A stretch of DNA of 64,000 nt from Natrinema halophilum (GTDB taxonomy: Archaea > Halobacteriota > Halobacteria > Halobacteriales > Natrialbaceae), in contig NZ_CP058601.1 in assembly GCF_013402815.2 (NCBI RefSeq), positions 248,001 through 312,000 of the forward strand. Direction: 5' to 3'. The notes beneath the pieces were generated by a model, which was not told the DNA's origin, searched no databases, and saw only the letters and a program-made list of their open reading frames with translations. Of the stretch, positions 1 to 9,066 are shown piece by piece. Both the position numbers and the translations under genes were made by a program. How positions within the stretch are numbered: the stretch's first letter is position 1; each line of letters begins with the position of its first letter.

Positions 1-660
1 GTCCAGTGACGGCAGGATGTCCTCCAGGGATTCGTGTTCGCGGATTCCCGTTCCGTCCTGTTGCTGATGGAGGTCGTAGACCACCTCGCGGGGTAGTCGT
101 AAGCTCTCGGGGCTGACGAAGTGCTGACGAGTGTCGAAGTTGGTCAACGCGTGGGCCAGTGAGTGGACGGTCCGACCGTATTTCAGGTCGCCCATGATAC
201 CGATCGTCAGATCGTCCAATCCGGCGTTCTCGCGGATCGTATAGAGGTCCAGTAACGTCTGTGTTGGGTGATGGCCGGCCCCATCGCCCGCGTTCAGCAA
301 CGGGACGTCGACGAACTCGCTGGCCATCGTCGCCGATCCCTGCTTTGGATGCCGGAGGACGATTGCATCCGCATACCCCTCGATGACACGGACGGTATCG
401 GCAAGCGTTTCTCCTTTCTTCACGCTCGAGGATTCGATCGATCCCATGTCGACGACGTCACCGCCGAGCCGTTTCATGGCGGTTTCGAAGCTCATCTTCG
501 TCCGCGTACTCGGTTCGAAAAATAGCAGGCCGAGCAAGGTTCCGGCGTGTCGGTCGGCGACGGCCGACGGGTCGGCGGCGATATCGGCTGCATGGTCGAG
601 GACGGTCTCGATGTCTGCCCGCGAGAGTTGTTTGCTCGTGATGAGGTGATCGTGGCGCAT
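1..660 (-). CDS. pyrB: Aspartate carbamoyltransferase catalytic subunit (3' part cut by window edge)
   Basis: Catalyses carbamoyl phosphate + aspartate to carbamoyl aspartate, the committed step of pyrimidine synthesis. The first 220 codons are present, starting at the ATG ending at position 660; the rest lies left of the window. Visible motifs are FEPSTRT (residues 48-54, carbamoyl-phosphate binding), SSSVKKGET (about 77-85) and HPTQTLLD (131-138), all diagnostic of transcarbamylases and specific for ATCase. The family is usually about 300 residues, so roughly a third is missing only because of the window edge. The regulatory pyrI gene often follows pyrB in archaea, but it would lie outside. 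Divergent from the RAD55-like gene. Confidence 0.96.
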   Translation of the reverse strand, partial: MRHDHLITSKQLSRADIETVLDHAADIAADPSAVADRHAGTLLGLLFFEPSTRTKMSFETAMKRLGGDVVDMGSIESSSVKKGETLADTVRVIEGYADAIVLRHPKQGSATMASEFVDVPLLNAGDGAGHHPTQTLLDLYTIRENAGLDDLTIGIMGDLKYGRTVHSLAHALTNFDTRQHFVSPESLRLPREVVYDLHQQQDGTGIREHESLEDILPSLD

Positions 661-794
661 TCGTTCGTGTAGGCTTGTGCGTGCCCCTTGAATCTCTCCA
701 TTCGACGGTGGCATTCGCGACCCGGTTGCCGTGGTGGTCGACTGGGTGGCAATCTCCCGGATTCGCGGTCAGACACGTTATCCTAGGGCAAAGA

Positions 795-802
795 GTTATA
801 CA
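795..802 (+). promoter_or_regulatory. TATA-like element for the RAD55-like gene
   Basis: An AT-rich TTATAC stretch sits about 28-35 bp before the ATG at 830 in otherwise GC-rich DNA. This spacing matches leaderless haloarchaeal transcription and supports the chosen start over the longer upstream open frame. Confidence 0.45.
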
Positions 803-829
803 GGTTCTACGATAATTGGTGGTACTTGT

Positions 830-1453
830 ATGGTCGGTCGGTTGGATACCGGAATCAACGTGCTCGATCGAAAGCTCGATGGTGGCCTCCCACCGGGTTG
901 TATCGTCGCGTTCACCGCCGAGCCGGCCAGCCAATCGGAGCTCCTCCTCTACGAACTAACGGCCGCTCGCGGAACGCTTTATCTCTCGACGGAACGTTCG
1001 GACGACGCCGTGCGACACGCCATCGAAACCTCCCCGTCGGCCGTCGGCAGTCCAACGATCAGACACGTCGCCAGCGAATCCCCGATCGAGGAGGCAACGC
1101 GGCTCATCGGTGCCTTACCCGACGGGGCCAACCTCATCGTCGATACGATGGACGTCCTCGAGCGATGTAACACGGAAGACTATATCGCGTTTCTCAATGA
1201 GCTCAAATCACAGATGCTCGAGACCGGGAGCATCGCCGTCCTACACTGTCTGAAGGGGGACGAGCCCGCAAACCGATCGCGGACTTACCACGCGGCCGAC
1301 GCCGTCTTCGACCTTCGAACGGAGATCGCCGGGACGGAACTCGAGAACCACTTGACCATCCCGAAGTTCCGCGGCGGCAGCCAGCCAACTGACGCGATCA
1401 AACTCGAGTTGACGGAGGAAGTCGCGATCGACACGAGCCGAGACATCGCCTGA
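830..1453 (+). CDS. RecA/RAD55-superfamily protein with degenerate Walker A
   Basis: 207 residues. The N-terminus (DTGINVLDRKLDGGLPPG) is the typical entry into RAD55/KaiC-type RecA folds, and the later LIVDTMDVLE segment looks like a Walker B strand. Where a P-loop GxxxxGK[ST] should follow (residues about 29-37) the sequence is AEPASQSEL, with no Gly-Lys. Nucleotide binding is therefore probably lost or altered. Haloarchaea carry many such stand-alone RAD55-like proteins, with suggested roles in signalling rather than recombination. The start at 830 is chosen because it begins the domain and has a TATA-like element upstream; a longer frame reaches back to 731. It stands alone, divergent from pyrB. 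The exact role is unknown. Confidence 0.8.
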   Translation: MVGRLDTGINVLDRKLDGGLPPGCIVAFTAEPASQSELLLYELTAARGTLYLSTERSDDAVRHAIETSPSAVGSPTIRHVASESPIEEATRLIGALPDGANLIVDTMDVLERCNTEDYIAFLNELKSQMLETGSIAVLHCLKGDEPANRSRTYHAADAVFDLRTEIAGTELENHLTIPKFRGGSQPTDAIKLELTEEVAIDTSRDIA

Positions 1454-1499
1454 CCGAATGTACCGATTTTGTACCCCCTGTACGTCTGGGTGCGGTGTG

Positions 1500-1645
1500 A
1501 CGCTCCCATCACGAGAGCCGGAAACACCAGTCTAAACGATATCGCGACGCCGATCGCGATCGCAAACCGGTTCCCGGTCAGCAGGAACCACTGCTCGATC
1601 GCTGCGATCAGCCGTTTCGACTCCGACTCGGCATGGTCATTCCTC
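1500..1645 (-). pseudogene. Remnant of a haloarchaeal membrane protein N-terminus
   Basis: On the minus strand, a stretch of about 48 codons reads ESKRLIAAIEQWFLLTGNR followed by a hydrophobic helix (FAIAIGVAISFRLVFPALV). From memory this resembles the start of a family of haloarchaeal integral membrane proteins of several hundred residues. There is no in-frame start codon in a sensible place, and the similarity ends after one helix, so it looks like a decayed fragment. The rest of the 364-bp interval 1454-1817 shows no other gene. Recognition rests on pattern memory only. Confidence 0.3.
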
Positions 1646-1817
1646 GAGCTGACCAGTAACTGCGGCGCCTGGATACCTCTCGCTGCACAAAAATTGATCC
1701 ACGCACTATCGTGTGGTCGCCACGGAGAGACCCGCAACCGTAAACCCAATCCCGATCACCGAACCATCGATTTCTGTCGCAGACAACCAAACGCACTCAA
1801 GCGCGGTGTCGCGGTCC

Positions 1818-2798
1818 TTACTCTTCTGCGCCTTCGAGTTCTTCGACGATCTCGTCGGCATCGACGTCGGCGTCCTCGAGGGCCTCCTCGATGTCGCCGC
1901 CGCCCATACCGCCCATGCCGCCCATCATGCCGCCCATTCCCATGCCGCCCATGCCGTCGATGACTTCCTGGACGATGACGCGGTCGACGCCGACCTTGTC
2001 GATGATGTCCTGACCGATCTGCTGTTTGCCCATCATCCACTGCTGGTTCATCGTCATCTGGGGCGTGGCCTCGAGGTAGAGCGTCTCCTTTTCGACGGTC
2101 TCCGTCTCGAACTCGGGTTCTGCGGGTTCGTCATCTTCGCTTTCCTCGTCTTCGTCGGGTTCGACGGGAACCTCCTCCTCGACTTCGTCAGTCTCGATCC
2201 AGAGGTCCGGTTCCATCCCGAGATACATCTCGAACAGGCCGGCCGCCTGTTGTTCGCGGTCATCGACCTCGTCGAGCACCGTGTACTCGTACTCGACGTC
2301 GTCGCCCGCGAGCGGGTGGTTGAAGTCGACGCGGGCGCGCCCACCGATAATCGTACTGATGTAGCCCTGCTGGCCGTCGATCTGGACGTTCGCGCCGGGG
2401 TACCGGTCGTCTTCGTCTATCTTCTCGGCACTGACGGTCTGGACGTCATCGGGATCGTACTCACCGAAGGCGTCCTCAGCTGAGATCGTCACCGAGCCAG
2501 AGTCGCCGACTTCGGAGCCGGTGATGGCGTCTTCGACGCCCTCGAAAATGTGACCCTCACCCAGGACGATCGTTCGCGGCTTGAACTCCTGACCCTGGTC
2601 GTCGACACCCTCCTCCTCGGCGACGTCGGGGTCGGTCGTATCGACCAGCTGTTCGTCTTCGACTGTGTAGGCGGTGTATTCGATCTCGATGAAGTCACCT
2701 TCCTGCAGTCCTTCGGCTTCCTCGGTGTCTTCGTCTGCTACTTCTTCGTCGACGTCATCGGCCTGCTCGTCGAGTTCGGCCTCTTGTTCCTCGGTCAT
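1818..2798 (-). CDS. Long-type archaeal FKBP peptidyl-prolyl isomerase with GGM-rich tail
   Basis: 326 residues. After a strongly acidic leader (1-31) comes an FKBP core (about 33-185): GDFIEIEYTAYT, the EGVEDAI turn, and SlyD-like insert-in-flap features (GANVQIDGQQGYISTI, DFNHPLAGDDVEYEYTV). An acidic linker (about 205-235) and a C-terminal domain follow, as in long archaeal FKBPs. The protein catalyses prolyl isomerisation and acts as a cytoplasmic folding helper. Near the end (282-301) there is a Gly/Met-only tract built from GGM units, then an acidic tail. The ATG at 2798 is used rather than the upstream one because a TATA-like element lies at 2821-2830. Divergent from the CYTH gene with an 88-bp shared promoter region. 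Confidence 0.9.
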   Translation of the reverse strand: MTEEQEAELDEQADDVDEEVADEDTEEAEGLQEGDFIEIEYTAYTVEDEQLVDTTDPDVAEEEGVDDQGQEFKPRTIVLGEGHIFEGVEDAITGSEVGDSGSVTISAEDAFGEYDPDDVQTVSAEKIDEDDRYPGANVQIDGQQGYISTIIGGRARVDFNHPLAGDDVEYEYTVLDEVDDREQQAAGLFEMYLGMEPDLWIETDEVEEEVPVEPDEDEESEDDEPAEPEFETETVEKETLYLEATPQMTMNQQWMMGKQQIGQDIIDKVGVDRVIVQEVIDGMGGMGMGGMMGGMGGMGGGDIEEALEDADVDADEIVEELEGAEE

Positions 2799-2820
2799 AC
2801 GTGGTACGTCCGTCCGTCTA

Positions 2821-2863
2821 CATTTAAGTACCGCGTTTTCGTGCGAGAGCGACCGATACTTAC
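2821..2863. promoter_or_regulatory. Divergent TATA elements between FKBP and CYTH genes
   Basis: Minus-strand TACTTAAATG at 2821-2830 lies 23-32 bp before the FKBP start. Plus-strand gatacttac at 2855-2863 lies 24-32 bp before the CYTH ATG at 2887. Both spacings fit leaderless haloarchaeal promoters. Confidence 0.6.
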
Positions 2864-2886
2864 GACCGCTTTTCGTTACCTCGAGC

Positions 2887-3429
2887 ATGTACGAGGTGGA
2901 GGTGAAGGTCCCAGCCGATCTCGAGGCCGTTCGAAATCGCCTCGCTGAGCTCGAGGCGATGCCCCGAGGCGTGGTCGTTCAGATCGACACCTACTACGAC
3001 GCGCCTCACCGATCGTTTCCCGAGACCGATGAAGCACTTCGGATCCGCGAAGAACGACCCGCCGACGGATCCGAGGAGACGCGACTTACCTACAAGGGAC
3101 CGCTCGTCGACGACGAATCCAAGACCCGCGAAGAGGTCGAAACCCTCGTTGACGACGCCGACGAACTAAACGAGCTCCTGGCGAAACTCGGGTTCGAACC
3201 TGCCGCGACCGTCCGAAAGGAACGGGACTGCTTCGAGTTCGACGGGTACACGATTACCCTCGACGAGGTCGACGGCGTGGGCGAGTACGTAGAAGTCGAA
3301 ACGGACGTCCAGTGCGAGGCCGAACTCGAAGACGCCAGAGAGGGTGCGTACGACGTTCTCGAGCGCCTGGGTCTCGATCCAACCGATCAGATCAGAACCT
3401 CGTACCTCGGATTACTGCTCGACTCGTGA
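2887..3429 (+). CDS. CYTH-domain protein (class IV adenylate cyclase/CyaB-like)
   Basis: 180 residues, the usual size of archaeal CyaB-like CYTH proteins. The signature EVEVK (ExExK, residues 3-7) is at the extreme N-terminus. It is followed by paired-charge strands that line the triphosphate tunnel: DTYYD, EALRIREE, RLTYKGP, FELDG-like EFDGYTITLDEV, and YVEVET. CYTH enzymes act on triphosphorylated substrates (cyclic AMP synthesis, thiamine triphosphate or inorganic triphosphate hydrolysis). Which reaction occurs here cannot be told from sequence. The start is fixed by the motif position and the promoter. Single gene, divergent from the FKBP. Confidence 0.9.
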   Translation: MYEVEVKVPADLEAVRNRLAELEAMPRGVVVQIDTYYDAPHRSFPETDEALRIREERPADGSEETRLTYKGPLVDDESKTREEVETLVDDADELNELLAKLGFEPAATVRKERDCFEFDGYTITLDEVDGVGEYVEVETDVQCEAELEDAREGAYDVLERLGLDPTDQIRTSYLGLLLDS

Positions 3430-3523
3430 CCACTCTCGCCCCGCGTCCAGGTCAGAGAAGACAGTAGCTTTGAGACGGATAACTCACGGCAGTTATGATG
3501 CAACTCCTCAGTCATATCCGCAA

Positions 3524-3530
3524 GTTATAC
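3524..3530 (+). promoter_or_regulatory. TATA-like element for SAM synthetase
   Basis: GTTATAC lies 26-32 bp before the ATG at 3556, the spacing of a leaderless promoter. Confidence 0.5.
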
Positions 3531-3555
3531 GACCACGCTCTGTTAAGGGCCGGCA

Positions 3556-4776
3556 ATGAGCGAGCGGAACATTCGAATCGGCTCTATCGATCGACAGGCA
3601 GTCGAGGATCAAGACGTCGAGATCGTCGAGCGAAAGGGGATCGGCCATCCAGACTCCATTTGCGACGGAATCGCCGAGAGCGTTGCCGGGGCGCTCGCGA
3701 GAGAGTACCTCGATCGTGTCGGTGAGGTGCTACACTTCAACACCGACGAGACCCAACTCGTCGCGGGCGAAGCCGCACCAGCCTTCGGCGGCGGCGAGGT
3801 CATCGATCCGATCTACCTGTTGATTGTCGGCCGCGCGACCAAACACTACGAGGGCCGGACCATCCCCGCCGAAACCATCGCGCTGCGGGCCGCACGGGAG
3901 TATCTCGAATCCGAAATCCCACAACTGACCGTCGGTGAGGACATCGTCGTCGACGTCAAACTCGGCGAAGGAAGCGGCGACCTCCAGGAGGTTTTCGACG
4001 AAGACGATGAGGCGGCGGGATCGGTGGGCGTCCCGATGGCCAACGACACGAGCTTTGGCGTCGGACATGCCCCGCTGACCGAAACCGAGCAAATTGTTAT
4101 CGAAACCGAACGCCGTCTGAACGGAGACTACGCGGCTTCGAATCCGGAACTCGGGCCGGACGTGAAGATCATGGGTAAACGAGAGGGCGAGAAGATCGAC
4201 GTTACCGTCGCAGCGGCGATGGTCGACGAACACATTGCGGATCTGGACGCGTACATCGACGCGGTCGAGTCCGTCCGCGAGTTCGTCGCCGACGTCGCGC
4301 GCGATCACACGGCTCGCGAGGTCGACGTCCACGTCAACACGGCCGACGATTACGAGGAGGGCTCGATCTATCTGACCGTCACCGGAACTTCAGCCGAGCA
4401 GGGCGACGACGGCTCCGTCGGGCGAGGCAACCGCGCGAACGGGCTCATCACGCCCAACCGCTCGATGTCGATGGAAGCCACCAGCGGGAAAAATCCGGTC
4501 AACCACATCGGCAAAATCTACAATCTCCTCTCGACCGAGATCGCCGAGGAGGTCGTCGCCGAGGTCGACGGTATCCGCGATCTGCGTGTCCGCCTTCTCT
4601 CCCAGATCGGCCGCCCCATAGACCAGCCCCACGTCGCTGACGTGCAGGTCGTCACCGACGACGGCATCGCGGTCTCGGACGTCGAACAAGAGGTCAGGCC
4701 GATCGTCGACCGGGAACTCGGCGACGTTACCGAAATCACCCGTCGCGTGATCGACGGCGACCTCTCGACGTTCTAA
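3556..4776 (+). CDS. mat: Archaeal S-adenosylmethionine synthetase
   Basis: 406 residues, matching the archaeal-type methionine adenosyltransferase family (COG1812, about 400 residues), which is only distantly similar to bacterial MetK. It makes S-adenosylmethionine from methionine and ATP. Recognisable family segments are [21 protein letters not shown] near the start (residues about 20-40), the [13 protein letters not shown] region, [27 protein letters not shown] and [11 protein letters not shown]. The cytosolic product feeds methyltransferases, including the one at 46.4 kb. Monocistronic by appearance; its own TATA-like element is upstream. Confidence 0.97.
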   Translation: MSERNIRIGSIDRQAVEDQDVEIVERKGIGHPDSICDGIAESVAGALAREYLDRVGEVLHFNTDETQLVAGEAAPAFGGGEVIDPIYLLIVGRATKHYEGRTIPAETIALRAAREYLESEIPQLTVGEDIVVDVKLGEGSGDLQEVFDEDDEAAGSVGVPMANDTSFGVGHAPLTETEQIVIETERRLNGDYAASNPELGPDVKIMGKREGEKIDVTVAAAMVDEHIADLDAYIDAVESVREFVADVARDHTAREVDVHVNTADDYEEGSIYLTVTGTSAEQGDDGSVGRGNRANGLITPNRSMSMEATSGKNPVNHIGKIYNLLSTEIAEEVVAEVDGIRDLRVRLLSQIGRPIDQPHVADVQVVTDDGIAVSDVEQEVRPIVDRELGDVTEITRRVIDGDLSTF

Positions 4777-4924
4777 GGAGCGCCCCCGTCAACGAGGCCG
4801 GTTCGGCTCTGTTCGAGGGTTCTCGACAGTGGTGATCGCTGCCGATCGGTTTTACACCGCCTCTGGCGCGAAAACCGGCAGGTGCGTACGGTGTCGGAAT
4901 CATTTAGATCCGGCCCCGTGTACC

Positions 4925-4984
4925 CCGTCCCGGACCGAAATACGCCGTCTCGAATCCAAACACACCGTCCCGGATCGAAATACG
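4925..4984 (+). repeat. Three tandem 20-bp imperfect repeats upstream of the MFS gene
   Basis: Units at 4925-4944, 4945-4964 and 4965-4984 share the frame ccgtc-cg-a-c-aaa-ac. Units 1 and 3 differ at one position; unit 2 is more diverged. The array ends 12 bp before the GTG start of the MFS gene, where the core promoter and operator would lie. The rest of 4777-4924 shows no gene. Confidence 0.7.
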
Positions 4985-4996
4985 TAGTGACCACCA

Positions 4997-6256
4997 GTGT
5001 CCGACTCGAGTTCTCGATCGACGTCTCGCACGGTCGTGTACGCCGTCGTCGCGAGCACCTTCTTCGTCGGCTTCGGCGGTGGAGTCGTGTTTCCGATTCT
5101 CCCAAATCTCGGCGAAGTAGTCGGGATTTCGGCGTTCGTCGTCGGCATCATCCTCTCGGCGAATCGCTGGACGCGACTGTTCGCGAACGCGCCGGCGGGG
5201 ATGTTGGTCGATCGAATCGGCACTCGCACCCCCTTCGTCGCGGGGCTAGCGATCGAGGGATTCGCAACCTTCGGCTACGTAATCGCGATCCGGTCTCCGG
5301 TACCGGCGTTCTGGTTCGTCCTCGCGCGGATCACGTGGGGCGTCGGTAGTGCGCTCGTGTTTGCGACGGCGTACACGATCACCGCCGACGTCAGCGAGGC
5401 CGACTCGCGGGGAACGAGCATGGGTATCGTCCGAGCGGGAATCACGTTCGGATTTCCCGCCGGGATGGTTCTCGGCGGAATCGTAAGCGAAGTCTACAGC
5501 AACGTCGCCGCGTTCGTCCTCGCGGCTTCGTTCGCCGGTTTTGCGAGCGTGATCGCGTACTTCATCGTCCCGGAGACGCACGTCGACACCTCGGATTCTT
5601 CGATCGGATCGTGGGACCTCGAGATCACCCTCCCGGCGGTGACCATCGGTTTCGTAAACTTCGGGCTCTACTTCGCATACTTCGGCGTCCTCTTCTCGAC
5701 GCTCGTGTTATACCTCGAGGTCGAATCGATGGGGCTCGCGCTCGAGCTAGCAGGAGTCGGTATCGACTACGCCGAACAGGGTACATCCGGACTCCTGATG
5801 GCGATTTCGGCATTTTCTGGAGCGATATTTACGATATTCGGCGGTAAGATCAGCGATAGCGTCGGCGCTCGCGTTCCCGTTTTGCTCGTCTTTCTCGTGA
5901 CGAGTTGTAGCGGGTTTGCAGTCCTCACCCTCGCTCCGTCGCTCGGCACCATCGTCTTCGGGTGTGCTCTGATCGGGGCCGGACAGGGCGGCGTCGGCGG
6001 CCCGTTGACTGCCTTGCTCGCGGATCTCACGCCCGAAGAGCGAATGGGAAGGGCGATGGGAACGAACAACGTTTTCGGTGACGTCGGCGGCGCACTCGGC
6101 CCGCTGATCTCGCTGCCGTTCGCCAACGCGGTCGGGTATGACGTATTGTACGCACTCAGTGCTGTTATTCCGCTATTGGCCGGTGCCGTCCTCGTCGCTG
6201 GAATCTACACTCATACCGGAAGCCTGAGTCCGGCAATCGAAGAGTCGACCGTCTGA
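4997..6256 (+). CDS. MFS transporter
   Basis: 419 residues with about 12 hydrophobic segments, the standard MFS size. The first helix (VVYAVVASTFFVGFGGGVVFPIL) begins near residue 12. The loop between helices 2 and 3 (GMLVDRIGTRTPFV) is the MFS motif A region (G-x3-D-R-x-G-R/T), and a second related loop, FGGKISDSVGARVPV, starts the second half. It is likely a proton-driven exporter of small molecules or drugs; the substrate is unknown. The start is GTG at 4997, giving a short polar N-terminus. Three 20-bp direct repeats directly upstream suggest repressor control. Confidence 0.88.
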   Translation: MSDSSSRSTSRTVVYAVVASTFFVGFGGGVVFPILPNLGEVVGISAFVVGIILSANRWTRLFANAPAGMLVDRIGTRTPFVAGLAIEGFATFGYVIAIRSPVPAFWFVLARITWGVGSALVFATAYTITADVSEADSRGTSMGIVRAGITFGFPAGMVLGGIVSEVYSNVAAFVLAASFAGFASVIAYFIVPETHVDTSDSSIGSWDLEITLPAVTIGFVNFGLYFAYFGVLFSTLVLYLEVESMGLALELAGVGIDYAEQGTSGLLMAISAFSGAIFTIFGGKISDSVGARVPVLLVFLVTSCSGFAVLTLAPSLGTIVFGCALIGAGQGGVGGPLTALLADLTPEERMGRAMGTNNVFGDVGGALGPLISLPFANAVGYDVLYALSAVIPLLAGAVLVAGIYTHTGSLSPAIEESTV

Positions 6257-6338
6257 GTTGGCCCCCCGCGATCGGAGCATCGATCATTTGAAATGGCCAT
6301 CCGCGGATGCTCGAGACCGACACCGACCTCGCAATCCC

Positions 6339-6346
6339 CTTATAGC
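6339..6346 (+). promoter_or_regulatory. TATA box for thiI
   Basis: CTTATAGC lies 22-29 bp before the ATG at 6368 and decides the start against a longer upstream frame beginning at 6293. Confidence 0.55.
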
Positions 6347-6367
6347 TACGGCCGACTATCACATGCT

Positions 6368-7546
6368 ATGCACCCTCCGGGAGCGGATACCGTCCTCGTT
6401 CGTCACGGGGACCTCAACACGAAGAGTAACACCGTCAAGCGGCACATGGAGGGTCTCCTCGTCGAAAATATCGAGGCCCTTCTCGCAGACCGGTCGATTC
6501 CCGGGACGGTCGAACGCCGGTGGAATCGGCCGTTGATCCACACGAAGGAGGATGCAGTGGCGGACGCGACCGCGACAGCGACCGATACGTTCGGCGTCGT
6601 CTCGGCGAGCCCCGCACTGACCGTCAGCACCGAGAAAGGTCGGATTCTGGATGCGCTGGCGGAGACTGCCAATGCGTGCTATGACGGCGGGACGTTCGCA
6701 GTCGACGCGCGTCGGGCGGACAAGACCCTCCCCTACGGGAGCGAAGAACTTGCTCGCGAGGGCGGCACTGCCATCTGGGAGAGCGTCGAGGACGAGTTCG
6801 AACCGGAAGTCAACCTCGACGACCCCGATCTCACGTTCGGCGTCGAAGTGCGCGAGGATCTGGCGTTCATCTACCTCGAGACGGTCCCCGGTCCGGGTGG
6901 GCTGCCCCTCGGTTCTCAGGAGTCGGTGATCGCGCTGGTCAGCGGCGGAATCGACTCGCCGGTCGCGGCCTACGAGATGATGACACGCGGCACTCCGATC
7001 GTGCCGGCCTACGTCGACCTCGGCGATTACGGCGGGATCGACCACGAGGCGCGCGCGATGGAGACCGTCCGAGTTCTCTCGGAATACGCACCGAACTTCG
7101 ACATGCAGGCGTACAAGATTCCCGGCGGCGAGACGGTGGACCTGCTGGTTGGGGAGATGGAACAGGGCAGAATGCTCTCCCTGCGACGGTTTTTCTATCG
7201 CGCCGCCGAGACGCTCGCGGAGCGTGTCGACGCAAACGGAATCGTCACTGGCGAGGCGGCGGGACAGAAGTCCAGTCAAACCGTCCGAAACCTCGGCGTC
7301 ACCAGCCGCGCAACTCGCCTCCCGATCCATCGTCCGCTTTTGACCCGAGACAAGCAAGACATCGTCGCGACCGCCCGCGAAATCGGCACCTTTACCGGCT
7401 CGACGATCGACGCCGGGTGCAACCGCGTCACCCCCGATCGCGTCGAAACGAACGCTCGCCTCGAACCGCTTCTCGAGGCCGAACCTGACGGTCTGCTCGA
7501 GCGGGCCGAGGAAGCCGCGAAGCATGCGAAACTCGTCGAACCGTAA
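6368..7546 (+). CDS. thiI: tRNA 4-thiouridine sulfurtransferase ThiI
   Basis: 392 residues. An N-terminal ferredoxin-like plus THUMP region (about 1-175; DTVLVRHGDLNTKSNTV at the start) is followed by a PP-loop ATPase with SGGIDSP at 192-198, and then the GEAAGQKSSQT and RLPIHRPLLTRDKQDIV segments typical of ThiI. It adenylates and thiolates U8 of tRNA; in some organisms it also supports thiamine thiazole synthesis. The C-terminal rhodanese domain of E. coli ThiI is absent, as is usual in archaea, so the sulfur must be delivered differently. The start at 6368 fits the family and the TATA box. Confidence 0.95.
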   Translation: MHPPGADTVLVRHGDLNTKSNTVKRHMEGLLVENIEALLADRSIPGTVERRWNRPLIHTKEDAVADATATATDTFGVVSASPALTVSTEKGRILDALAETANACYDGGTFAVDARRADKTLPYGSEELAREGGTAIWESVEDEFEPEVNLDDPDLTFGVEVREDLAFIYLETVPGPGGLPLGSQESVIALVSGGIDSPVAAYEMMTRGTPIVPAYVDLGDYGGIDHEARAMETVRVLSEYAPNFDMQAYKIPGGETVDLLVGEMEQGRMLSLRRFFYRAAETLAERVDANGIVTGEAAGQKSSQTVRNLGVTSRATRLPIHRPLLTRDKQDIVATAREIGTFTGSTIDAGCNRVTPDRVETNARLEPLLEAEPDGLLERAEEAAKHAKLVEP

Positions 7547-7599
7547 ACCGAACGACGAAGCCGAAACCGACATTACCCAACCGCACCCACCACAGCGTA

Positions 7600-8229
7600 G
7601 TGACCCGCGTCTGTCTCATCGGCGAAGACGAGAGCACCCTCCGGTACGAGTTGCTCTCCCGGGAAACGGCTCGTGATGCCCTTTCGACGTACGACCTCGA
7701 GCGCCCCTTCGAAAACTCTCTCGCGGTCCGGACGGTGAGCGTCGGCGCTGCCGTCTCGCTGTTGAACGACCTCGATTGGTATCTAACCCGGTTCGTCGAC
7801 GAGGCACTCGTTCAGGAACCGAGCGTCAGCGAAGCGGAGTGGCTCTCACGACCGTTAGCCCGACAACTCCGAAACGGTACGGTCGACTCTGCAGAGACGG
7901 CCGAGTACTGCAAGATCTACGGCCTCGAGCGAGTCGAAACGGCCGTTGAATCGCCCGTCGACGACGGTTCTGGGGACACCGACTCGAGTTCAAACGCGCA
8001 GAGAGGTTCAACTGCCGCTTCCGACGCGACGAGCAACGACGAGAACACATCACCGGCGCGGACGGAGGACTCGAGCGACGCCGACCGGGCGGAGACCACC
8101 GGACCGACCTATCGGCTCGTCGAACCATTGTACGTCCGCCGAACCGACGACGAACTGCCCGAATACGACCTCCGGGACGTCGAGGACGTCCTCGTCGTTC
8201 GTCTGACCGAAGCCGAATACACTCCCTGA
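7600..8229 (+). CDS. Conserved haloarchaeal protein, function unknown
   Basis: 209 residues. The N-terminal half (TRVCLIGEDESTLRYELLSRETARDAL onwards) is dense and ordered. The middle (about 120-170) is a low-complexity Ser/Thr/Asp-rich linker. The C-terminus (RLVEPLYVRRTDDELPEYDLRDVEDVLVVRLTEAEY) is again ordered. No catalytic motif or membrane segment is seen. From memory it belongs to a haloarchaea-restricted family (possibly DUF5804). It starts with GTG at 7600, 53 bp after thiI, and could be co-transcribed with it. Confidence 0.75.
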   Translation: MTRVCLIGEDESTLRYELLSRETARDALSTYDLERPFENSLAVRTVSVGAAVSLLNDLDWYLTRFVDEALVQEPSVSEAEWLSRPLARQLRNGTVDSAETAEYCKIYGLERVETAVESPVDDGSGDTDSSSNAQRGSTAASDATSNDENTSPARTEDSSDADRAETTGPTYRLVEPLYVRRTDDELPEYDLRDVEDVLVVRLTEAEYTP

Positions 8230-8322
8230 TCGCCGCTCACTCGATTCCGCACTCTCGGGATGTCGTGCGCGCCGCCGCGCTGTTGTCGGTGAACCAGAGA
8301 CGGTTCAGCGGTCGGAAACGCG

Positions 8323-9066
8323 TCAGGAATCGACCGACTGACTGTCGCTTCCGCTGCCGTACGACGATTCCTTGCTCGCGCTCGCGGAGGAACTCTCGCT
8401 TGCGATACCGATCCCATGTTCCTGACCGTCCTTGTCGACGATCGTGGCGGAGATCCGTGTCAGCGGCTCCGCCTCGAACGTTGCCCGGACGAGTCGTCCG
8501 ACGGTTCGTACCTGTTGACCGCACATATCGTTCCCGTCGGGGACTTCCCGAACTGCGGCGTCGAGGGCGAGTTCGTCGTCGTCTTCCGTCTCCGAATCAC
8601 CCTCGTCGATATCGATCTCCTCGAGCGTCATCTCGTAGCAAAGATTCGGTCCGGTCGCCTCGAGTGCGACGATAATCGACGTCTCGAAGTCTGTCTCGTC
8701 GACGAACTGGGTGACCGCGTCCGACTGAGTCCCCCGGTCGGCGAACCAATCGTTCGCATCGTTTTGATCGAGAATTAGACCGGCGTCGGGCGACTCGACA
8801 GGCTCTGGGTAGTAGTACGGCTGCGTTTCGCAGTCGGCCAGACCGTCGGGCAGGTCGCCGATCTCGTCGTCGGGGTCAGTCTCCGGAGCCCCGTCGCCGT
8901 CGTCCGTTTCGTTTCCACCGTCACCATCACCGCCACCATCACCGCCACCATCACCGCCACCGTCGCCGTTCGACGCGTTTCCGGGATCGTCGGCGACACA
9001 GCCGGCAGAGAGCGCGATCATCGAGGCGGTACCACACAGCAGACTCCGTCTGGAGGGGCGTGTCAT
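8323..9066 (-). CDS. Tat-exported lipoprotein, function unknown
   Basis: 247 residues. The N-terminus carries a twin-arginine signal (SRR at 5-7) and a lipobox LSAGC (19-23), so Cys23 is the predicted lipidated residue, giving a protein anchored on the outside of the membrane. A flexible Gly/Asp linker follows (about 30-47), encoded by tandem 12-bp units at about 8923-8962 that could expand or contract. The folded part (about 65-225) has two Cys pairs (ADCETQPYYY; PNLCYEM; DMCGQQ). The tail is Ser-rich. The ATG at 9066 is chosen because the signal peptide starts there. Haloarchaea have many such lipoproteins; no specific function can be read. Confidence 0.8.
   Translation of the reverse strand: MTRPSRRSLLCGTASMIALSAGCVADDPGNASNGDGGGDGGGDGGGDGDGGNETDDGDGAPETDPDDEIGDLPDGLADCETQPYYYPEPVESPDAGLILDQNDANDWFADRGTQSDAVTQFVDETDFETSIIVALEATGPNLCYEMTLEEIDIDEGDSETEDDDELALDAAVREVPDGNDMCGQQVRTVGRLVRATFEAEPLTRISATIVDKDGQEHGIGIASESSSASASKESSYGSGSDSQSVDS

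Noticed and set aside
8923-8962. 12-bp repeats as a possible CRISPR-like or satellite array
   Set aside because: They are in-frame codons for a Gly/Asp linker in the lipoprotein and have no spacers.
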